From contig JACRHL010000013.1 of assembly GCA_016212085.1 (NCBI GenBank), forward strand, positions 1 through 51,219: a DNA stretch of 51,219 nt, in the 5' to 3' direction. Both the position numbers and the translations under genes were made by a program. This DNA comes from Nitrospirota bacterium. GTDB taxonomy: Bacteria; Nitrospirota; JACRHL01. Under the pieces are notes generated by a model, which saw nothing but the letters and a program-made list of their open reading frames with translations, was not told the DNA's origin and did not search any database. This document shows, piece by piece, positions 8,958 through 17,102 of this stretch; positions within the stretch are counted from its first letter, which is position 1, and each line of letters opens with the position of its first letter.

Positions 8958-9839
8958 TCAGGCGCGGGTCAGCCGTTCCGCCCGCGCAGCGAAGTGGTTC
9001 GCGGCCTCCGGGTAGTGGGTGTTCAGCATGCGCGCGAACACGGGCCAGGCGGCCTTGCGCAGGTTCATGCGGCCCTTGCACACGAACGCCGCCCCGGCCC
9101 GCCGCGCCGCCGTTTCCAGCCGCTCGATCTGGCGCGGGTCGTCGTTGATGCCGGGGATGATCGGCATCAAAAACAGCCCCACGCGGATGCCGTGGCGGGC
9201 CAGGCAGGCAATGGCCTCCAGGCGCTTTTGCGGGGTGGCCGCCTTGGGCTCCAGGCGGCGGATCACGTCGGCGTCCAGGCTGATGAGGCTCATGTGCACC
9301 GTCAGGGTGGACTTGCGGGCCAGGCGCAGCAGCAGGTGCAGGTCGTCCAGGATGAGGGGCGACTTGGTGGTGATGGACAGGGTGAGCCCCGAGAAGGCGG
9401 CCAGCTTCTCCAGGATGCGGCGCGTCACCCGGTAGCGCCGCTCGGCGGGCTGATAGGGGTCGGTGGCGGTGCCGATGGCGATCTCGGCCCCGGCAAAATG
9501 GTCGTCGCGCAGGTCGTGGGCCACGCGCCGGTCGGCCCCCAGCTTCACGAACACCTGGCGCTCGAAGGCGAACGGGTCGTCCAGCCCCAGGTAGGCGTGG
9601 GTGTAGCGGGCGTAGCAGTAGGTGCAGCCGATCTCGCAGCCGCGGTACGGGTTCACCGTGTGCGAGAACGGGTAGCCCCCGCCCGCCGCCCCCGGCGAGC
9701 GGCCGATGATGGTTTTACAGGGGATCTCCCGATACACCACATCGGCCCCGTGGTCGCCCACCGGGGGGCCCAGCGGCATGGTGCCCGTGGCGGGGCGGGT
9801 GGGGAGGTCGGATAACAGGGGTAGCTGTGTCACAAACAT
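8958..9839 (-). CDS. Radical-SAM protein of the SplB-like / PA0069 family
   Basis: A 293-residue radical-SAM protein of unknown substrate. The SAM-cluster motif is C68-x3-C72-x2-C75 in NPYRGCEIGCTYCYAR, the hallmark of the COG1533 (SplB-related) group. Other family pieces are GTATDPYQPAE, ITTKSPLILDDL and GLFLMPIIPGINDD. Despite the distant relation to spore photoproduct lyase, members in non-sporulating bacteria have no established reaction. It stands alone, with a 125-base gap to bioB and divergent from ygfZ. The start ATG 9839 has no strong ribosome site. Confidence 0.85.
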   Translation of the reverse strand: MFVTQLPLLSDLPTRPATGTMPLGPPVGDHGADVVYREIPCKTIIGRSPGAAGGGYPFSHTVNPYRGCEIGCTYCYARYTHAYLGLDDPFAFERQVFVKLGADRRVAHDLRDDHFAGAEIAIGTATDPYQPAERRYRVTRRILEKLAAFSGLTLSITTKSPLILDDLHLLLRLARKSTLTVHMSLISLDADVIRRLEPKAATPQKRLEAIACLARHGIRVGLFLMPIIPGINDDPRQIERLETAARRAGAAFVCKGRMNLRKAAWPVFARMLNTHYPEAANHFAARAERLTRA

Positions 9840-9927
9840 ATGTTTGCAATTCCCGCGGTCGCCGTCAAGGGGGGGGCACGAAATAATCCGGTTGCCGATG
9901 CGGGTGGCGCAGGCGGGCGGGGGCCTT

Positions 9928-9974
9928 TACAATCAACGTGATCCATAGGATCCGAGCGCGCGCGCGCGTTTTTT
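9928..9974 (+). promoter_or_regulatory. Possible promoter and GC-hairpin/T-tract leader of ygfZ
   Basis: A good -10 hexamer TACAAT (9928-9933) precedes a 13-base alternating GC run (9956-9968) that can fold on itself and is followed directly by six T (9969-9974). That is the shape of a small intrinsic terminator, placed 22 bases before the ygfZ start. No convincing -35 is present, so the promoter is tentative. Confidence 0.35.
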
Positions 9975-9995
9975 ACCGGAAAAATCGACGACGGA

Positions 9996-11072
9996 ATGCG
10001 AACCATGACCCCCTCCCCCCTTGCCGACGTGCACCGCGCCCTGGGCGCCCGCTTCCTGGAACTGGACGGCCACGAGGTGGTGGCCGACTACGGCGACCCC
10101 CTCGCCGAGCAGCGCCGGGTGCGCGCCACGGGCGGGCTGATCGACCGCAGCTACCGGGGCACGTTGAGGGTGAGCGGCCCGGACCGGGTTGCCCTGCTGC
10201 AAGGCATGACCACCAACGACGTGCTGAAGCAGGCGGACGACAGCGCCATTCCCAACGCCATCTGCACCGGCCACGGCAAGGTGCAGAGCCTGTTCACCAC
10301 CATCCGCCGCGCCGACCACTTCCTGCTCGACATGGACCCGGCGCTGACCGGGTTCACCACGAAATTCCTGGAGAAATACACCATCATCCGCGACGCCAAG
10401 ACCGAGGACGTGAGCGACCGGTTCGCCCACTTCGGCCTGTACGGCCCCCACGCGCGGGCGGTGGCCGCCGCCGGCCTGAGCCTGGCGGAGGACAGGCTGC
10501 CGGACGCGGGCCGGGTGGCGGAGGCGGGCACCGCCCTGGTGATCGGCACCGCAGAGCTGGGGATGCCGGGGTTCGAGATCCTCCCTCCCCGCGCCGCCGC
10601 GCGGGAGACGTGGGACGCCCTGCTGGCCGCCGGCGTGGCGCGGGACGTGCTGCCGTTCGGCTTTACCGCCCTGGAGGGGCTGCGCATCGAGATGGGCCGC
10701 GCCCGCTACGGCGTGGAGGTGGACGACACCGTCATCCTGCTGGAGGCGGGCTTCCGCGACACGGCCAGCTTCGGCAAGGGGTGCTACATCGGCCAGGAGA
10801 CCCTGTCGCGCATCGTGTTCCGGGGCCACGTGAACCGGGCGCTCAAGGCCCTGCTTCTGGACGGTGACGCCCCGGCCCCGGTGTCGGGCACCGAGGTGAC
10901 GGCGGACGGCAAGGGGGTGGGGCAGGTGAAAAGCGCCGCCTTCTCCCCCAGCCTGGGCAAGGTGGTGGCCCTGGCCTACGTGAAGGCCAGCCACTGGGAC
11001 GCGGGCACGGCGGTGGACGTGGGCGGCGTGCCCGCCCGGGTGGCGGAGCCGCCGCTGATCCCGGCGGCGTAG
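9996..11072 (+). CDS. ygfZ: Folate-binding YgfZ/GcvT-like protein
   Basis: Tetrahydrofolate-binding protein of the aminomethyltransferase fold; YgfZ proteins assist iron-sulfur cluster maturation and repair, including for radical-SAM enzymes. The 358-residue protein carries the diagnostic motif GKGCYIGQE near residue 260, which separates YgfZ from true GcvT. The N-terminal GcvT-like region includes LIDRSYRGTLRVSGPDR and LLQGMTTNDV. Start choice is uncertain: ATG 9996 directly follows CGGA, so ATG 10005 has better ribosome-site spacing (9 bases). It is divergent from the radical-SAM gene; nearby bioB is also a cluster-dependent enzyme, so the grouping makes functional sense. Confidence 0.9.
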   Translation: MRTMTPSPLADVHRALGARFLELDGHEVVADYGDPLAEQRRVRATGGLIDRSYRGTLRVSGPDRVALLQGMTTNDVLKQADDSAIPNAICTGHGKVQSLFTTIRRADHFLLDMDPALTGFTTKFLEKYTIIRDAKTEDVSDRFAHFGLYGPHARAVAAAGLSLAEDRLPDAGRVAEAGTALVIGTAELGMPGFEILPPRAAARETWDALLAAGVARDVLPFGFTALEGLRIEMGRARYGVEVDDTVILLEAGFRDTASFGKGCYIGQETLSRIVFRGHVNRALKALLLDGDAPAPVSGTEVTADGKGVGQVKSAAFSPSLGKVVALAYVKASHWDAGTAVDVGGVPARVAEPPLIPAA

Positions 11073-11169
11073 CCCGTCAGTCCGATTCCCCCGGGGCCGT
11101 CGGCTGGAGGCCGGGTTGCGCCGATTTACGCATGGTGTTCCCGGGGATGCGGCACGGTGCGTGCGCCCG

Positions 11170-11940
11170 TCACGCGCCGCGGACGGGTCTTGGCTCGGTC
11201 AGTGTCAGCAGGATGTCGGCATACCAGGCGCAGTTCAGTCCAAGGGCTTCGTCCAGCTTCAGGTCACGGGTCCCGACGTCGAGCCGTGCCGAGTGGACAC
11301 CGAGCAGTATCCACGGCAGGTCGCCCTGGACCCGCTTTCCGCCGCTGGCGCGGAGCACGACGGGCGCCCCACTCGTGCCCCGGTGCGTGCGCGCATCGGT
11401 GAGGAAGTAACCCTCGCCCTGGAAACGCAGCCCGAACGACGACGCGATCACCGCGTGGCGCACCACGGGCATGTGGTGCAGCGTGTCGTGGAAGCCGAGC
11501 GGAAACCCCGGCACCAGTAGTGAACTTCCGATTTCGACCCGATCATCCGGGCGCAGCAGGTGTCGGTGCGTGAAGGTGCGGTAAACGGTCGTGTCCGGGA
11601 GCGCGGCGCGCTCGATCTCGATCACCGCCACGTCCACCTCTCCCGACGTATCGAGGCCCTGGTACCAGATGCTCTTTCCGTCGCGGTACAGCGGGATCGA
11701 GAATCCGGTGGACTTGGCCAGGTTGTTCCGGTCGATGTGCAGTTCGATCTCAATGCGGTCCGGGAAGTGCTTGCTCGGTTCGTCGATCACCACGTGCCGG
11801 CTCGTCACCAGGAACAGCCGCTCGTCGCGCTCGAAGAAAAAACCGCTCGCACCGGTCAGCGGCCGTTGTTGTTCGAAGGTGAGGACGCGGGCCGCAGTGA
11901 GCAGGAGGGATTCGACCATGGCCGATTCAGTGTATCCCAT
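11170..11940 (-). CDS. Trypsin-like serine protease domain protein
   Basis: A 256-residue single-domain protein with the chymotrypsin-fold triad in order: His in TSRHVV (about residue 49), Asp in DVAVIEI (about 104) and Ser in THRGTSGAP (about 191). There is no signal peptide and no PDZ domain, so it is not a DegP-type protease. It is probably cytoplasmic, resembling stand-alone trypsin-like modules often found in defence or stress contexts, but no partner gene is adjacent and I assign no role. Codon use is visibly less GC-rich at third positions than in flanking genes, suggesting acquisition. ATG 11919 (residue 8) is an alternative start; neither has a clear ribosome site. Confidence 0.8.
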   Translation of the reverse strand: MGYTESAMVESLLLTAARVLTFEQQRPLTGASGFFFERDERLFLVTSRHVVIDEPSKHFPDRIEIELHIDRNNLAKSTGFSIPLYRDGKSIWYQGLDTSGEVDVAVIEIERAALPDTTVYRTFTHRHLLRPDDRVEIGSSLLVPGFPLGFHDTLHHMPVVRHAVIASSFGLRFQGEGYFLTDARTHRGTSGAPVVLRASGGKRVQGDLPWILLGVHSARLDVGTRDLKLDEALGLNCAWYADILLTLTEPRPVRGA

Positions 11941-11998
11941 TGGCCGTGAGTCGGGTGGGCATCGGAGAAACCGAGAAACCGCGCCGTTCCGGGTTCGA

Positions 11999-12032
11999 GT
12001 TGAAAAAAAGGCCAGGGATGGACTTTTTCAAC
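11999..12032. repeat. Dispersed palindrome, copy A (GTTGAAAAA family)
   Basis: Arms GTTGAAAAA (11999-12007) and TTTTTCAAC (12024-12032) enclose a 16-base loop. The right arm with its flank, GGACTTTTTCAAC-like, recurs at 42934-42946. It may also act as a terminator for a transcript reading either way. Confidence 0.65.
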
Positions 12033-12038
12033 AGCCTG

Positions 12039-12100
12039 CCAATAACCGTCGCGAGCGGTTCGAGTGCAAGGCGGACGGCGCAGGTTCTTGGAGGTTCCCT
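12039..12100 (-). mobile_element. Truncated inverted fragment of the short mobile element
   Basis: The stretch AATAACCGTCGCGAGCG, then GAGTGCAAGGCGGACGG, matches the reverse complement of the right part of the full copies at 12109-12272 and 14374-14516. It lacks the outer GGGCACCT terminus. It looks like a decayed third copy lying head-to-head with the intact one. Confidence 0.6.
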
Positions 12101-12108
12101 CTACCCTT

Positions 12109-12272
12109 GGGCACCTCTATTAACCGGCTGCGCGCCCCGATTGCTGCGTTGGGCGGTGCTCGAACCCTCGCCTATCTCCCAGATATGTCTCGGGTTCTGC
12201 GCGGTGTAACGGTGCCGCTCCGCTCGGGGCGCCTTGCACTCAGGGCGCTCGCGACGGTTAATAGAGGTGCCC
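12109..12272 (+). mobile_element. MITE-like element, copy 1 (164 bp)
   Basis: The ends are perfect 18-base inverted repeats, GGGCACCTCTATTAACCG at 12109-12126 and its complement at 12255-12272. The element is flanked by a direct CCTT on both sides (12105-12108 and 12273-12276), consistent with a 4-base target duplication. The interior shares long identical blocks with copy 2, such as ATTGCTGCGTTGGGCG and GATATGTCTCGGGTTCT. There is no room for a transposase, so it would move only with help from elsewhere. It ends 12 bases beyond the moeA stop. Confidence 0.8.
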
Positions 12273-12284
12273 CCTTGTCGGGAA

Positions 12285-13457
12285 TCAGTCCCCGATGCCG
12301 ATCCCGATGCCGGGCGCGGGCAGCAGGTCCAGCACGGTCCCGGCGGGAAGCGGCGTGTCCCCCGCCGGCAGCAGCACCCAGGCCCCCTCGGCGGCGCGCT
12401 CCGGGTGGGCCAGCAGGGCCCCCTCCCGCAACGTGAGCCGCGCCGCCGCCAGCAGCGGCAGCGGGCCGCGTGGTTTTTCGTAATCCGTTCCCAGGCGGGC
12501 GCTCCCGCGCGGCGGCGGGCCCGTTTCCCCGGACAGGTGGCGCAGGATCGGCCACGCCAGCAGGGTGAACAGGGGCGCCAGCGCCCCCGGCGTGCCCGGC
12601 AGCGATACCAGCGTCCGCGCGCCGTTCACCGCCACCCGCGCAGTTTGGCCGGGGCGCAGCGCCAGGCCGCTCACCACCCAGCGGAACCCCGCCGCCTCCG
12701 CCCCCTGGCGGGTCAGGTCGAAGCGCCCCTTGGCGGTGCCGCCGGTGGTGATGGTGAGGGGGGCCGTGCAGCGCCCCAGGGCGGCGGCGATGGCCTCCAC
12801 CTGGTCCGGCGCCGGGGGCTGGCGGCGCGGCACCGCCCCGGCGCGCTTCACCAGGGCCGCCAGGTGGGCGCCGTTGCCGTCGTGATGGGTGCCCGTGGCG
12901 CCGGCGGAAAACTCGCTGCCGATGGCCAGCAGGTCCACCACCGGGAGGGTGAACACCCCCACCCGCCACACGCCGCAGTCCGCCAGCCGGCCCGCCTGGG
13001 CGGGGGTGACGGGGTGGCCGGCGCGGAGGATGTGCCGCCCCTTGCGCAGCCGCGCCCCGGTGGCCACGGGCGGCACCGGGGCGGTGCCGTCCAGGACCAC
13101 GGTGCCCGCCGCCTCCCGCGCCGCCTCGCGCGGCACCACCCCGGCGCAGTCCGACGGCAGCGGGCCGCCGGTCATGGCGAACAGCGCCTCGCCGGGGCCG
13201 GGGGGCGGGGGCGGCGGTCCGCCGGGAACGCTCTCCGCCACCACCCGCAGCGGCGTTCCCGACGGGGAGCCGGGGACATAGCCGTCCACCGCCGCCACGG
13301 GGGTGGACGGCAGGTCGCGGTCGGCCACGAGGTCGGCGGCGGCCACGCGGCCGGCGGCCTCGTCCAGGGGCACCTCGCAGCGGCCCGGAGTGGGCCATGG
13401 CAGGGAATCGGCAAGCGCCCGCTCCAGGTCGGCGGGGGCGACGGGGGGCGGCGTCAC
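12285..13457 (-). CDS. MoeA-like molybdopterin molybdotransferase paralog (diverged)
   Basis: MoeA inserts molybdate into molybdopterin to complete the cofactor. This 390-residue protein keeps the MoeA layout and some signatures (AVDGY in place of MDGYA; MTGGPLPSDC; a LPGTP loop for LPGNP). Several normally conserved positions differ: the GED of the RRxGED motif reads GRH, STGDEL reads AIGSEF, SSGGVS reads TTGGTA, and the KPGKP lysine pair reads RPGQT. It may therefore be a non-canonical paralog. The start is GTG 13457; it begins 5 bases after the stop of the SirB1-like gene, so the two are co-transcribed. The C-terminus ends in a short GIG repeat and lies next to the mobile element. Confidence 0.72.
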   Translation of the reverse strand: MTPPPVAPADLERALADSLPWPTPGRCEVPLDEAAGRVAAADLVADRDLPSTPVAAVDGYVPGSPSGTPLRVVAESVPGGPPPPPPGPGEALFAMTGGPLPSDCAGVVPREAAREAAGTVVLDGTAPVPPVATGARLRKGRHILRAGHPVTPAQAGRLADCGVWRVGVFTLPVVDLLAIGSEFSAGATGTHHDGNGAHLAALVKRAGAVPRRQPPAPDQVEAIAAALGRCTAPLTITTGGTAKGRFDLTRQGAEAAGFRWVVSGLALRPGQTARVAVNGARTLVSLPGTPGALAPLFTLLAWPILRHLSGETGPPPRGSARLGTDYEKPRGPLPLLAAARLTLREGALLAHPERAAEGAWVLLPAGDTPLPAGTVLDLLPAPGIGIGIGD

Positions 13458-13462
13458 CGGGG

Positions 13463-14344
13463 TCAGGCGCCCTTGCGCACCGCCTCCAGGGCGCGCTGGT
13501 GCAGGGCCAGCGGCCCGGCCATCTGGCGGTCGGCGAACACGGCCACCAGGTTCTTGAGGGTGCGCTCCAGGATGTAGCGGGTGGTGACCGGCGTCAGGTA
13601 GCGCTCGTCAAAGCTCAGCCCCAGGCCGCGCAACAGGCGCGAGCACCCCTCCCGGTCGAGCGCGCGGCCCTTGTGGAACGGGTCCAGCACCCGCACCTGA
13701 TGGCCGTCGTCGTACTTCACCAGAAAGTGGCCGGGCATGCCCACGCCGTAGATGGGCAGGCCCAGGCGCTGGGCCAGCACCAGGTAGAGGCACGACAGGC
13801 TGATGGGGATGCCGCGCCGCGTCTCCAGCAGGGTGTGCAGGTAGGTGTTGGCGGAGTTGTAGTAATCCTCGGTGTTGCCGGAAAAGCCCTGTTCGTCATA
13901 CAGGTAGCGCGACAGGGCGGAGAGCATGGGGTCGACGCCGTCGCCGGGGTCCAGGCGCAGCATCAGGTCTTCGGTCATGTGGCTCAGGATGGCCGCGCAG
14001 GCGGCCGTGTCCAGCTCCGGATCGTGCAGGCGGGCGATCAGCAGCAGCCCCTCCTCCAGCCGGCGGCCGTTGGTGCCGGAAAAGGTGGACAGCTCGCCGA
14101 TCACCTGTTCCAGGCGCATCTCGCGCAGCAGCCCGGAGGCCCGCCCAGCCAGGGTGGGGTTGAGGCTGTGGACGGCCTCCCGGAGGCGCGGCAGGGCGGC
14201 GGCGCCCACCTCGCGCAGGTGGCCGCTGATGGCGTCGCCCACGCGGGGATCCTCGTCCGCCAGCAGGGTCAGAAGGGCGCCCACGCGCGCCTCCACGGAG
14301 GCGTCTGGCGCGGTGCTTACGGGGCCGTTGTCCATGCCATGCAT
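13463..14344 (-). CDS. SirB1-type transglutaminase-like protein
   Basis: A 293-residue member of the SirB1/transglutaminase-core-2 family, whose biochemical role is not settled. The signature lies in the middle: NSANTYLHTLLETRRGIPIS, then LSCLYLVLAQRLGLPIYGVG and MPGHFLVKY, with a conserved Cys and His that match the papain-like core. The N-terminal third is helical. ATG 14344 (MHGMDN) is taken as the start; ATG 14335 is an alternative. Open frame upstream of this runs through the inserted mobile element and is not family-like. The 5' leader is therefore only 29 bases from the element at 14374-14516. It is followed by the MoeA-like gene with a 5-base gap. Confidence 0.85.
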   Translation of the reverse strand: MHGMDNGPVSTAPDASVEARVGALLTLLADEDPRVGDAISGHLREVGAAALPRLREAVHSLNPTLAGRASGLLREMRLEQVIGELSTFSGTNGRRLEEGLLLIARLHDPELDTAACAAILSHMTEDLMLRLDPGDGVDPMLSALSRYLYDEQGFSGNTEDYYNSANTYLHTLLETRRGIPISLSCLYLVLAQRLGLPIYGVGMPGHFLVKYDDGHQVRVLDPFHKGRALDREGCSRLLRGLGLSFDERYLTPVTTRYILERTLKNLVAVFADRQMAGPLALHQRALEAVRKGA

Positions 14345-14373
14345 GATATGAGGGGACGCGGAATCAGTCAAAC

Positions 14374-14516
14374 GGGCACCTCTAATAACCTGCTGCGCGT
14401 CCTGATTGCTGCGTTGGGCGCTGCTCGAACCCTCGCCTATCACCAAGATATGTCTCGGGTTCTCCACTCCGTCTGCCTTGCACTGACGACGCTCGCGACG
14501 GTTATTAAAGGTGCCC
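14374..14516 (+). mobile_element. MITE-like element, copy 2 (143 bp)
   Basis: Left end GGGCACCTCTAATAACC (14374 on) and right end complementary to GGGCACCTTTAATAACCG (to 14516) are near-matching inverted repeats. AAAC stands on both sides (14370-14373 and 14517-14520), consistent with a 4-base target duplication. It is in the same orientation as copy 1 and about 21 bases shorter inside. Its right end overlaps the last codons and stop of copA. Confidence 0.8.
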
Positions 14517-17000
14517 AAACGGGCCGGGTGGGGTGAACCGGCGCAGCCGTAGCGAGTTGCCAACCACCGACACGGACGAGAACGCCATGGCCAGGGCGGC
14601 GATCACCGGCGACAGCAGCAGCCCCGTGAACGGATACAGCACGCCGGCGGCGACGGGGATGCCGGCGGTGTTGTAGCCGAATGCCCAAAACAGATTCTGG
14701 CGGATGGTGCGCAGGGTGCGGCGCGACAGGTCGATGGCGGTCACCACCCCCTGTACGTTGCCGCCCATCAGGGTCATGTCCGCCGCCTCCATGGCCACAT
14801 CGGTGCCGGTGCCCAGGGCGATGCCGATGTCGGCCTGGGCCAGCGCCGGGGCGTCGTTGATGCCGTCACCCACCATGGCCACCACCTCGCCCTGGGACTG
14901 GAGGCGTTGCACCTCGGCCGCCTTGTCGCCGGGCAGCACCTCGGCCAGCACCCGGTCGATGCCCAGCTCCGAGGCGATGGCCCGGGCGGTGACCGGGTTG
15001 TCGCCGGTGATCATGGCCACCTTGAGCCCCATGCGGTGCAGCGCCGCCACCACCGCCTTCGATTCCGGCTTGATGGGGTCGGCCACCGCCACCAGGCCCA
15101 TCAGGCGGCCATCCCGCGCCACCAGAACCGGCGTCTTGCCCTGGGCGGCCAGGCGCGCCAGGTGGGGCCCGGCCCAATCCAGGGGCACCTGGCCGTCGGC
15201 CATCAAGGCCGGGTTGCCCAGCAGCACCGCCGCCCCCGCCACGGTGGCGCGCACCCCCTTGCCGGGCACGGCCTCGAAGCCGTCCACCGCCACGGGCTCA
15301 AGGCCGCGCTCGCGGGCGGCGGCCAGCACCGCCTGGGCCAGCGGGTGCTCGGAGGCGTGCTCCACCCCGGCGGCCAGGGCCAGCAGGGCGTCCTCGTCCC
15401 CGTCGGCCAGCACGTCGGTCACCCGGGGGGCGCCCCGGGTGAGGGTGCCGGTCTTGTCGAACACCACGGTGGTGATGCGGTGGGCGTTCTCCAGGGTTTC
15501 GCCCCCCTTGATGAGCACCCCCAGCTCGGCGCCGCGCCCGGTACCCACCATGATGGCGGTGGGGGTGGCCAGCCCCAGGGAGCACGGGCAGGCGATGATG
15601 AGCACCGCCACGCAGGCGGTGAGGGCGTGGATGAAGGCGGGCTCCGGCCCCGCCAGGTACCAGACCAGGAAGGTGAGTGCCGCGACGGCCAGCACGATGG
15701 GCACGAAGATGCCGGACACCTTGTCCGCCAGGCGCTGGATGGGGGCCTTGGAGCCCTGGGCGCGGCGCACCATCTCGATGATGTGCGCCAGGGCCGTGTC
15801 CTTCCCCACGCGGGTGGCGGCGAAGCGGAACGCGCCGGTCTTGTTGAGGGTGCCGCCCACCACCGTGGCGCCGGCGGATTTTTCCACCGGCAGCGGCTCG
15901 CCGGTGATCATGCTCTCGTCCACGCTGGAGTGGCCGTCCAGCACCTTGCCGTCCACCGGAACCTGCTGGCCGGGGCGCACGACGACCGTATCGCCCGTCC
16001 GCACCTGGGCCAGGTCGATGGTGACCTCGGTGCCGTCGCGCACCACCGTGGCCTGCTTGGGCGCAAGGCCCATGAGGCGGCGGATGGCGTCGGAGGTGTG
16101 GCCCTTGGCGCGGGCCTCCAGGGTGCGGCCCATGAGGATCAGGGTGATGATCACCGCCGAGGTGTCGAAGTAGACGTGCGGGGCGTCACCGCTCGCCGGG
16201 AACAGCCCCGGCGCCAGGGTGGCGACGGCGGAGAAGCCGTAGGCGGCGGTGGTGCCCACCACCACCAGGGTGTTCATGTCCGTGCCGCCGTGGCGGGCGG
16301 CGCTCCAGGCGGCCTTGTAGAACGGCCAGCCGGCCCAGAACTGCACCGGCGTGGCGAGCAGCAGCAGCCACAGGTCGCGGCCGGGGATGCCGGACACGAA
16401 CGGGAACAGCATGGACATGCCGCCCACGAACACCGGCACCGACAAGGCCGCCGCCACGACGAAGCGCCGGGTGAGGCCGCGCCGCTCGCGCTCCGCCGCC
16501 TCCCGGGCCGCGTCGCGGGTGGGGCCTTCCCCGGCCTCCTCCGCACCGGCATCCGGCCGGCCGCCGGGCACCGAGAAGCCGGCGCGCTCGATGGCGGCCA
16601 CCAGTTCCGCCCGCTCCAGGCCCAGGTGGGTGACGCGGGCGCTGCCGTTGCCGAAGTTCACCTCCGCCGCCGTGACCCCCTCCACGCGCGTCAGCACCTT
16701 TTCGATGCGGCCGGCGCAGGCGGCGCAGCTCATGCCCGCCACCGGCAGGTCGGTGGTGGTCCGTGGCACGCCGTAGCCGGTCTTCTCGATGCGTTGCACC
16801 AGGTCCGCCGGGGTGAGCTGGGCCGGGTCGTAGTCGATGCTGGCCACCGCGTTGGCGAAGTTGACCCGCGCACCGGCGATGGCCGGGTCGCGGCTCAGCA
16901 CCTTCTCGATGCGGCTGGCGCAGGCGGCGCAGGTCATGCCGGAAACCGGCAGACGGGCGGTGCGCGTCGGGGCCGGTGGGGTGACGGTGGCGTTGTCCAT
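14505..17000 (-). CDS. copA: Copper-exporting P1B-type ATPase
   Basis: Pumps Cu(I) out of the cytoplasm. The 831-residue protein has two N-terminal heavy-metal-binding domains (GMTCAAC with C24/C27; GMSCAAC with C92/C95), a hydrophobic region with eight expected helices, the translocation motif CPC at 471-473, the phosphorylation motif DKTGTLT (D515), and the hinge [10 protein letters not shown]. The C-terminal helix ends in [17 protein letters not shown] 17000 follows directly from the family N-terminus; the frame is open upstream without similarity. The final residues GHL and the TAA stop (14505-14507) come from the terminal repeat of the inserted element, so the original tail has been replaced. 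It is divergent from pyrF. Confidence 0.96.
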   Translation of the reverse strand: MDNATVTPPAPTRTARLPVSGMTCAACASRIEKVLSRDPAIAGARVNFANAVASIDYDPAQLTPADLVQRIEKTGYGVPRTTTDLPVAGMSCAACAGRIEKVLTRVEGVTAAEVNFGNGSARVTHLGLERAELVAAIERAGFSVPGGRPDAGAEEAGEGPTRDAAREAAERERRGLTRRFVVAAALSVPVFVGGMSMLFPFVSGIPGRDLWLLLLATPVQFWAGWPFYKAAWSAARHGGTDMNTLVVVGTTAAYGFSAVATLAPGLFPASGDAPHVYFDTSAVIITLILMGRTLEARAKGHTSDAIRRLMGLAPKQATVVRDGTEVTIDLAQVRTGDTVVVRPGQQVPVDGKVLDGHSSVDESMITGEPLPVEKSAGATVVGGTLNKTGAFRFAATRVGKDTALAHIIEMVRRAQGSKAPIQRLADKVSGIFVPIVLAVAALTFLVWYLAGPEPAFIHALTACVAVLIIACPCSLGLATPTAIMVGTGRGAELGVLIKGGETLENAHRITTVVFDKTGTLTRGAPRVTDVLADGDEDALLALAAGVEHASEHPLAQAVLAAARERGLEPVAVDGFEAVPGKGVRATVAGAAVLLGNPALMADGQVPLDWAGPHLARLAAQGKTPVLVARDGRLMGLVAVADPIKPESKAVVAALHRMGLKVAMITGDNPVTARAIASELGIDRVLAEVLPGDKAAEVQRLQSQGEVVAMVGDGINDAPALAQADIGIALGTGTDVAMEAADMTLMGGNVQGVVTAIDLSRRTLRTIRQNLFWAFGYNTAGIPVAAGVLYPFTGLLLSPVIAALAMAFSSVSVVGNSLRLRRFTPPGPFGHL

Positions 17001-17102
17001 CGTCGTATTGTAACGCCGTTTCGCGCCATGCCGCCTTGCCGGCCGGCCGCCGCTGCCGCTATCCTGCCCCGTCTCCCCCCTTGCCGCGCACAGGAGGTCC
17101 GC

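Larger units (their letters stand above)
11941..12284. other. Repeat-bearing intergenic region
   Basis: This 344-base gap has no gene. It holds a palindrome with arms GTTGAAAAA / TTTTTCAAC (11999-12032), a degraded inverted fragment of the short mobile element (about 12039-12100) and a full copy of that element (12109-12272). Confidence 0.75.

Noticed and set aside
14907-17102. Long plus-strand frame antisense to copA joined to pyrF
   Set aside because: The copA part is a shadow; pyrF starts at 17103 with its own AGGAGGT.
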